Source of the DNA: Arbacia lixula
Lineage: Eukaryota > Echinodermata > Echinoidea > Arbacioida > Arbaciidae
Direction: 5' to 3'
NCBI GenBank assembly: GCA_963669155.1
Contig: OZ022593.1
Span: forward strand, 6,774,368-6,838,367
DNA: 64,000 nucleotides
Made by a program: the position numbers and the translations under genes. The notes under the pieces are model-generated. The model was not told where the DNA came from. It saw only the letters and a program-made list of their open reading frames with translations, and ran no database searches. The number at the start of each line of letters is the position of its first letter. The stretch's first letter is position 1. Below, piece after piece: positions 58,100-64,000 of the stretch.

Positions 58100-59567
58100 A
58101 AACCATTTCCCTGATCACCCGCAAATGAAAACAAGGTACCTGAAATCTGTTCACATCTAAATTAGATGGAATCAAGTCATGCTGGATTATCACTACCAAT
58201 GTATTTTTTTTTTTGCAAAGATAGCTATGCATCATTTTGCGAACTCCGTTTTATCATGTTTAAACAAATAAAATTAGAAATTGTTCAACCTCAACCGAAT
58301 CGTATGATATTGCTCTGGAATAAACTTAAAATAGTTCGTGGTATCAGTCGTATTACACATTCAAATGCAAAACGAAATCATAATTTTCCAGGATAATGAC
58401 CATTATCATCATCAGAATAATAATAATAATAATAATAATGTTTTATTCATCCAGGAATGTCATAAAAACGCGGCTTTTCACGGGGGTCTTGCATTATCAT
58501 TATCCCAGTGAATAAATCAATGGATCCTACCAGAACCTTATGTTGTTGTTGTTGTTTTTTGCAAAAGTCCACAAGTTGCATCAACTCTTACTACTTTCAA
58601 GATCTGAATCCTACCTAACGGTCCACTTTACCTCCACCACCTCCACCAAAAAGTTAAAACGCATTAATCAAATTTCTTGACAATTGACCATACCGCATAA
58701 AGGGGAAAGTCATCCAATAATGCACCGCATAGTGATTTTTATTTTGTATCTTCAGTCATAGGTCATACACTACAATCGACATAACTGTAAACAGAGTCCG
58801 AATGTGGCTTCGCGCTGCATTATGTAACGACTTTCGGATAAAGGCACTATGGAGATTGATTCCAGAAACCTTGACAAAACATTGATAAAACACAAGAAGA
58901 ATGATGTTCATTTACCTTTTCTCCGTTGTTCAACAGCTTCTTGGAGGCTCCTGGCGACGTCTTCTGATTCCCGTCCATCTTCTTCTCCCGTTCCTCTTCA
59001 CCCTGCCCAGATTCTCCACCACCCCCACCATCCACCACCCTGTCCCGTTTCTTCCCGCCCTTCTCACCCCTTTCACTCCCGACAAGAGCCGCGTTATCGA
59101 TCCCTAGGACCCACATATTCTCGCCCTTGCCCCATTTATCTCCACCACCATCTATGTTATCCACCCCTAGGTCCCACTTCTTCCCCCTGTTGGCCCCTTC
59201 ATCCCCCAAACCGCCAATTGACTTCACTTTACTAGCTTCACCCTTGCCCCCTTCTTCCATCACTAGATCTTCGGACGGAAGGTGCAACAGCGCCCCATCT
59301 TTGAAACCCATCCCATCAATCTTCTTTGTTGCTGATTCCCACCCTTCCCTCTCCCCATCGGCCTCCTCGAGCTTGGCAGACTCCTTTCCCGTTTCTACAC
59401 CGCGCGAACTTTTACCTCCGCGCGGTGGTGGAACGGAAGCAGCAAACGTGTCGCTCATCTCGACGCTACTCTCTTTGTACCCAGGAGGCTTTGCGATGGG
59501 GAAGCCCTTTTGCTCACTACTGGGCGATATTGGACGAGTGGTCTCTTGCATTCCGGACTCGGACCAT
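45816..59567 (-). CDS. TNIP: TNIP/ABIN-like coiled-coil protein with UBAN segment
   Basis: Minus-strand exons: 58916-59567 (ATG at 59551), 57553-57747, 56469-56548, 54371-54464, 53862-53954, 51524-51721, 51039-51167, 50129-50449, 46824-46945 and 45816-45881, perhaps with 42938-42952. All have GT..AG borders and matching phases except the UBAN exon, one base short. About 645 residues, near human TNIP1 (636). The N-terminal 210 residues are charged and low-complexity. Then come coiled-coil blocks (KKYEAQLAAANQRRSDLEHR; EIRRLNDVMERQ), a linker with PPNMPNMY, and LKDQVILFREQ plus LDAYRGDFLQERAD. The last matches the UBAN motif of ABIN, NEMO and optineurin, which binds linear ubiquitin in NF-kB control. 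The order of an EIxRLN block, linker and UBAN favours ABIN over NEMO or optineurin, and no zinc finger was found. Confidence 0.7.
45883..46823. other. Intron of the TNIP-like gene
   Basis: AT-rich, with a short TA run near 46287-46299. No other feature seen. Confidence 0.45.
46824..46945 (-). CDS. TNIP: UBAN exon of the TNIP-like gene, one base out of frame
   Basis: Phase 0 entry gives LDAYRGDFLQERAD. After that the good coiled-coil frame is one base over: EKAVGQVDSLKKDLKEARK and RLRDIQE, ending in phase 0 at a GTGGGA donor. 123 nt would keep one frame; 122 are present. The break falls at an ACAAGAGAAG stretch near 46900-46910. The acceptor is CCCAG behind 17 C (minus strand). The reading frame on both sides matches NEMO/ABIN UBAN sequences, so a recent loss or an assembly error is likelier than a wrong exon. 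Confidence 0.65.
46948..46964. repeat. Poly-G run next to the UBAN exon acceptor
   Basis: 17 G on the plus strand, that is, a C tract forming the polypyrimidine part of the acceptor on the gene strand. Confidence 0.9.
47380..47535. mobile_element. MITE P, copy 1
   Basis: CTGCGTAATGCACCGGATTT on the left and TCGCTGCGCGGTATATAGGA with CGGCTTTCCCCCTATG on the right. Similar blocks occur near 51800-51965 and 58685-58845. Inverted arms are degenerate. Confidence 0.35.
47536..48819. other. Intron DNA, nothing recognised
   Basis: Part of the long intron between the exons at 46945 and 50129. No repeat family or exon identified. Confidence 0.45.
48825..49005. repeat. (AGT)n trinucleotide microsatellite
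   Basis: About 180 bp of AGT/AGC repeat with interruptions. Serine-rich frames across it are artefacts. Confidence 0.95.
49006..50128. other. Intron DNA with a poly-C run
   Basis: Poly-C at about 49638-49653. Two similar blocks near 49680-49790 and 49800-49910 (GGGATGAGCAA, TTTTTAACC, TTGACCTCAGAG, TTGTCCTCAAA) suggest a tandem duplication of about 110 bp. Confidence 0.5.
50519..50925. repeat. CT-rich and CA microsatellite cluster
   Basis: CT runs at 50526-50549, 50640-50665 and 50764-50848, and a CA run at 50904-50925, in the intron between exons 50129-50449 and 51039-51167. Confidence 0.9.
51800..51968. mobile_element. MITE P, copy 2
   Basis: Blocks CCATACCGCATAAGAAAAC and TGTGGCTGCGCAGTGTAT lie at the ends. 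CCACTTCCGGTCTCATACAC faces a weak inverted partner near CACCGGAAGCGGG. Degenerate. Confidence 0.35.
52100..53280 (+). pseudogene. LINE ORF2 remnant: endonuclease tail to reverse transcriptase
   Basis: Several short frames in order give CTFDLSDHYTIFAVTI (end of the apurinic-type endonuclease, SDHxxI), FKTALRKCKRNYHTRKC and FNMYFMEI (linker), QFGFKQGYSRKTALIEF (RT start), FSDLLKAFDCIHHHILLHTL with ELYGI (first catalytic Asp region), and GVQQGSVLGSLLL (RT template-binding QGS block). Stops and frameshifts separate them, and no YxDD block follows. A decayed CR1/L2-like copy in the intron between the exons at 51721 and 53862. Confidence 0.75.
53281..53861. other. Intron DNA, nothing recognised
   Basis: AT-rich. 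May contain further decayed LINE sequence but no readable block was found. Confidence 0.4.
54905..55067. mobile_element. MITE N, copy 4
   Basis: CCCGCAGACGACAAGATCCG on the left faces GAAATCGTATCGTCTGCGG on the right. About 163 bp, in the intron between exons 54371-54464 and 56469-56548. Confidence 0.65.
55068..56468. other. Intron DNA with a CT tract
   Basis: CT tract at about 56318-56343. A possible extra exon at 55986-56055 is discussed among the rejected items. Confidence 0.45.
56549..57552. repeat. Intron with several CT microsatellites
   Basis: CT tracts at about 57160-57205, 57361-57383 and 57440-57530. The last reaches to within about 25 bases of the exon donor at 57553. No other feature. 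Confidence 0.7.
57973..57990. repeat. Poly-C run
   Basis: About 18 C. A CT microsatellite follows at about 58055-58096. Confidence 0.9.
58685..58845. mobile_element. MITE P, copy 3
   Basis: ATACCGCATAAAGGGGAAAG with TAATGCACCGCATAGTG on the left faces TGGCTTCGCGCTGCATTA with ACGACTTTCGGATAAAGG on the right. The clearest copy of this weak family. A (TAA)n run lies upstream at about 58419-58438. Confidence 0.4.
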
Positions 59568-59670
59568 CTGATGGCAAAAACATAAATTAAGTAAATATTA
59601 GATCCATATACGAGGTCAATATGAGGTCAATGTCGCCACATATTCATGTGCTCTTGCATATTTTGCAGTA

Positions 59671-59831
59671 AAGGTCACGGCAGACGACACGATCCGATCA
59701 GTCGTCCGACTCTGCGACTGGCTGAATCAGGACCCAGTCACGGGATTTGTGCAAGAAAGTGACGTCACATTTACAGCATGGGCCGTTATGACTCCATAAT
59801 CGTGGCCAAATCGGGAAGTCTGAGATGGCCC
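59671..59831. mobile_element. MITE N, copy 5
   Basis: AAGGTCACGGCAGACGACAC on the left faces a decayed GAAGTCTGAGATGGCCCTGC on the right. Middle GGACCCAGTCACGGG and GTGACGTCACATTT. Confidence 0.6.
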
Positions 59832-61560
59832 TGCGGAATTTGCCTACAAGAGTATTTGTGCATAATAATCGGTGGTTTAGTGCACTATACTCAGATTATC
59901 GAAGAACTATCTTTAACAGTGGAGCTTCAGATCAACTTCAAAAGCTAATCGTATTTGAATGCATTTAGTGATTGCAATTAACGTGTATTCCTCAAAACGC
60001 ATGGTTCAGAATTAATTTCATTGCTATATTCTTCACATCGGGCTCATGATTTCAGCGTACGCTGCAATGCTACCGTTCGATCGCGATCGTGCATGATGAA
60101 CCATGCAAAACTTTGAAACAATTTGCAGATGACTTTTCTTTCCGAATTAAGGGCAAAAGATCCAAGAAGGAAAATCGATATCCAAAATAACATATTTTAC
60201 GTAACATTTAAAATCCATAAATAATGCGCGTTTTTCCTTTTGCTGCAATTGCAATGAACAAAATACGTGTATATAATTTAGTGTAGCCTACAGTGACTAC
60301 TTGGAGGTTTTATAACGGGTACATACACACACTTGTTTACAAAACGCCAAACCCTGGTTTGCATGCATGTAAACACATGCCATTACACACGATCACACAC
60401 ACGTACATATACACAGTCACACAAACACTTACAGATACACGCGAAAGTGTCGTATACATATAGTCAATGTTGTCAATATTGCTTTATATTCAAGTTGAAT
60501 TACGTGTTCAAATCAAACCCAAGAAACTATATTCAATTGTCATGACTTCATATCATTTTATTATGTATGTTATGTTTCTTTTGTTGAGGTAGAAAGTAAT
60601 AGCTGCAATTAAGAAATACACGTGTAACATGATATCCAAAAATGTTTCGTAATATAAGGGATGTGATATAGATACTCTTTCTTAAAAGGGATGAATGATC
60701 GTGATAAACAACAAAATGAGATGTGAAGTCGAATAAATCATATTGGACACATGCAAAGCTCGAAAATATCGAGTTGAAAGCAAGAACTTACGAAAATCGA
60801 TGGCTGAACTTCACAGAGCGGCACGATCAATAAAAAAAAAACACTAATGAAAGACTCCTCTTACTGAAAACTTTGTCTAAGGCTCCGTAGGTCCGTGATT
60901 TGGAATTCCCCAGTACGCGTTTCCCTTTGTGTTATCGCTCCGCGTGGGTATTGCGCAACATTAAACGATATACAAGAGCATACGTCCATATAAACCCCAC
61001 AAATTTTGGAAATATTTCTTCGTATTTCTTGACTTGACCACGTTGGTGTCATTAGAAATCCTGTTTTCTTCAAGAAAATGACAGATAGAAGAAGAATACA
61101 CTCTGATAATAGTAGCTTTTGTTGATCTTCTCCATATTTGGAATGTAATGAGAACGATGTGCGGATATACCAAGTTACAGACAGCTTTCGTTTGGAGAAA
61201 ACGAAAGAAAAAGAAAAAGTTATCGTTCAAACTTACTATGCACTATTCTGCATTAACATACTAAGAAAGACCGTTGGGGATTTTTTTTTTCTATCGTTTA
61301 TAAGGAAATCGAACAAATTATTTGTAAACAAATAATTTGTTAGACAACCCGCATATCTATTTCATGTATTTATACGGGGGTCCAGTATTGACAATTTCGC
61401 TTTATTTTGGATCCCACTTCAAAAACAAATATTTGTTTAAATCTTATGTAAATTCAATTTCACAACACGAACAATTATATCAAATGTGAAATATAAAAAA
61501 GGGTACATCTAATATCGCAGCTCTATAAAAAAATCTTTCTTCTTAATTTAGAAATCTTAG
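59832..61560. other. Spacer or 5' part of the TNIP-like gene
   Basis: No coding exon was recognised. On the minus strand, ATCGATTTTC|GTAAGT at about 60789 is a good donor that could end a non-coding first exon upstream of 59567. Confidence 0.3.
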
Positions 61561-62075
61561 CAGGTAAATATATAATACACACATACCACACACATACACA
61601 GTTGATAACAAATGTCGTATACAAACACATACCACACGTATTAATACTTATTAACATATGACACATAAATACACACAAAGGATACACAAACATTCGTTAA
61701 CACACAGTATATGACATATGACATAAGTATGTTTAACACACTCGCTGACATGTGCAATTTGAAATACACATAATGCTCGTTAACATTATTGGCATACATT
61801 ACACACATTCATTATCATATATGCCATATGCCGTACACACATGTTAAACATTGACATACCCGATAACATATGACATTATACAGTATACGCACACACACAC
61901 TCATAATGTGCAGGTACACGCACATTGCACATACCCATTCACGTTAACATATGAAATGTACTCATATATAACACATACAAATACACACACTCGTTAGCAT
62001 ATAACAGTACACACGCATACACCCATTCATTAACATATGACATATTTACACACACACATACTACACATTTGTTTC
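61561..62075. repeat. CA-rich imperfect minisatellite
   Basis: ACACACA runs alternate with TTAACATATGACATA-type blocks (near 61710, 61865, 61945 and 62030). This suggests a decayed tandem repeat of variable period. Confidence 0.6.
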
Positions 62076-62755
62076 CAAAAATCTATATCTGATTCGATAT
62101 GATACAAATTCAATTCATACAATTGGTTTGAATGTATTGATAAAGATTAAACAAAACAATCATGCAAATTATATGTATGTTAATATTTTGTAAGTACAAA
62201 TTCATTACATTAAAATAGCTGAAATTATGAAATATGATTTCTCAATCAGGTAACGAAGATTAATCAAATAAACAAGCTTCTGGAATCAAGTTTTAAATAA
62301 ACAAGTCGACTCTATTCCCTTACCCATAATATATACATATTATAATACATGCACAAACGCCACGCATATGACATTGTTAACATATCAATGAAATTATACA
62401 TATATATACACATAAACACTTACACACGCAAGCACACATATAAAATGTACACATACGCACATGTACACATCGTTCATAGCTCAATACACACATCCATATG
62501 CACACACGTCCGGTTATTGTTGTACGATAGTTCTAGAATGTTCGATTTCAACGCTTAAATAATCACGTGATGCAACGTTCATGCAACGTTTATTCTCAAA
62601 TTGCAACAACTCTGTTATTACGTGTGGAACTAAAATGTCACTATTTCATCAGGATATTTCACCATGAAATGGCTTAGTCATGAGCAATACACCAATCAAG
62701 TGTCAAAGTCGACGATGACACTTTGTATGTGCAATACAAGTCATGTCGTGGACAA
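62076..62755. other. AT-rich spacer
   Basis: Nothing recognised apart from a second small CA-rich patch near 62395-62470. Confidence 0.45.
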
Positions 62756-63126
62756 AGAGTACCGAAGTGTGACGTCATAATGAATATGGTGCCAAGACAA
62801 CTGGTTCTTAACTGCTATTATGCATTTAGCGAACAGGGTGATCATAGCGGGATCTTTCAATGCATGAGAGTGCCTGACAAAGTACCGGTGAAAATCTCAC
62901 CTGGACATGTAGGTTTTCAATTATTATTATAAATTTACCATCAATGATAACTACTATGGCATCAGCCAATGAACTCTCATTATTGCACCTGTTGCTATAT
63001 GGTAGTTACCATTGATAGTAATTTACAATAATTGAAAAGCTTTATGCAACATGGACCAGAGCGACGTTGTTTAGAACCAGAACCCTGCTTAACAATGGAC
63101 ATGACGACATCACTTCGATACTCTAT
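62756..63126. mobile_element. MITE E, copy 5, carrying a nested MITE D
   Basis: AGAGTACCGAAGTGTGACGT on the left faces ACATCACTTCGATACTCTAT on the right. It is about 150 bp longer than the other copies. The extra piece, about 62905-63059, splits the ATCTCACxTG...GAGCGACGTTGTTTAGAACC block that is continuous in copy 3. Confidence 0.6.
62905..63059. mobile_element. MITE D, copy 2 (degenerate), nested in MITE E
   Basis: Shares TTTACCATCAATGATAACTA, GGTAGTTACCATTGATAGTA and CTTTATGCAACATGGACC with copy 1 at 8329-8495. The left terminus is decayed. Confidence 0.55.
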
Positions 63127-64000
63127 TTTGAACAACGCGCACGGAGCTGTGTGTTGTATTGTGGAAAGGAATGTAGGTAGGGCTAAATTTCGTTGACATT
63201 GCCAATATAAAGTTCGCGCACGCTGACGTATTGTTTGGTTTGTTGACCTACAAGAAACGAGGTCAACTCAACGCGAGAGTATATCAAGGGCTAATACACG
63301 GTACATCGTTATTGAGGGCGGAGAACACATTCCACCTGTGTGAAAGCGTGTGACACTAATATTAATATTGATTAAGATTTGTGATGCTTTATTCACTACT
63401 GGATTATATATCAACTTCTCTCAAAATACCTTTTAAAGTTTCTGCTACATGTCGATATTTCGAACAATTGTGCAACTGCAAGCCGGCATAACAGTGCACT
63501 CGGTAGAGAAAAACATCGTCTCATGTAATCATGTTGACGCATGATATAACGTTTTAAGACGATATACCTCTATCTCATATCTCTCTTCATATACCATATA
63601 GCGATATTATTACCGATGCACGTCGGTAAGCAAGTTCCCAGCGAGCCGCAAAAGCACCGTTCATATACACCCCAAAAGCTAAAATGTTGCGGTGTTTTGG
63701 ACAGCTGGACTCTCTCCAAACCGATACATGTTCCACTCAGTCATACGAGCAGAGGGATTAGCGACCCACATGCCAGAGTGCGATGCACAAGGCGCAACAT
63801 TTACGGCTATTCTGCGGACGCTTTCCGCAATATTGCGGTATTATTACTAGGTTTCGATCCACGAAAAGAGCTGCAAAATAAGCGCAAAAAAGGAGGAAGC
63901 AAATACCGCATTATTTGAGCAATTCCTGCTCATATACGCAGCTATCGGTAATGCATCGGCAAAATTGCCGCAAGTGTTGCGCCTTTTTCGCGGATAGGCG
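63127..64000. other. Spacer with an unexplained 100-codon frame
   Basis: A plus-strand frame at 63616-63918 begins MHVGKQVPSEPQKHRSYTPQ and ends KKGGSKYRII. It matches no family I know, and GCAATATTGCGG/CCGCAATATTGC-type inverted blocks nearby (63825, 63965) point to repeat DNA. No gene is claimed. Confidence 0.3.

Noticed and set aside
59127-59585. 152-codon plus-strand frame opposite the first TNIP-like exon
   Set aside because: Proline/serine-rich shadow of the glycine/glutamate-rich minus-strand exon, which joins in phase to the next exon.
1-64000. tRNA, rRNA or snoRNA genes
   Set aside because: Reading both strands by eye, no cloverleaf with matching A and B boxes and no rRNA-like core was found. 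snoRNAs in RPL34 introns cannot be excluded without a search.

Overview
This is animal nuclear DNA, most likely from a marine invertebrate and plausibly an echinoderm. Genes have many short coding exons with GT..AG introns. The spacer is AT-rich and full of palindromic MITEs, LINE debris and long CT, GT, TA and AGT microsatellites. There are no bacterial-style gene clusters. The species assignment is inference.

Three host genes can be read exon by exon, with matching splice phases, and a fourth is broken. (1) VTI1A, minus strand, 13692-20637: eight coding exons, 218 codons, a complete Qb-SNARE ending in a C-terminal membrane anchor. (2) RPL34, plus strand, 22766-25994: five coding exons, 113 codons, including a 14-nt microexon; a poly(A) signal follows. 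VTI1A and RPL34 are head to head, so they may share a promoter near 20.64-20.75 kb. (3) A TNIP/ABIN-like coiled-coil protein with a UBAN ubiquitin-binding segment, minus strand, 59567 down to about 45816, and perhaps 42938. Ten exons chain in phase for about 645 codons, but the UBAN exon is one base short of frame. (4) A METTL27-like SAM methyltransferase, minus strand, 30295-34074. Only the motif-I exon and the terminal exon are present. The terminal exon carries a frameshift, the middle exon is not found, and the space between is filled with transposons and a G-rich minisatellite.

Layout: 1-10.7 kb is gene-free and holds nested MITEs, a long CT tract and an inverted pair of about 750-bp repeats. 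10.7-12.9 kb is plain AT-rich spacer. 12.9-26.1 kb is the VTI1A/RPL34 block, with a MITE in nearly every larger intron. 26.1-37.2 kb is a repeat thicket around the METTL27-like remnant. 38.65-39.75 kb is a fold-back Tc1/mariner derivative. 43.5-45.7 kb and 52.1-53.3 kb hold LINE fragments. 45.8-59.6 kb is the TNIP-like gene. 59.8-64 kb is AT/CA-rich spacer with one nested MITE.

Most of the unexplained structure is non-autonomous mobile DNA. At least a dozen distinct inverted-repeat families can be told apart by eye, several in 2-5 copies. Family letters used here (A, B, C and so on) are local labels only. No tRNA, rRNA or CRISPR was recognised, and no intact autonomous transposon was found.
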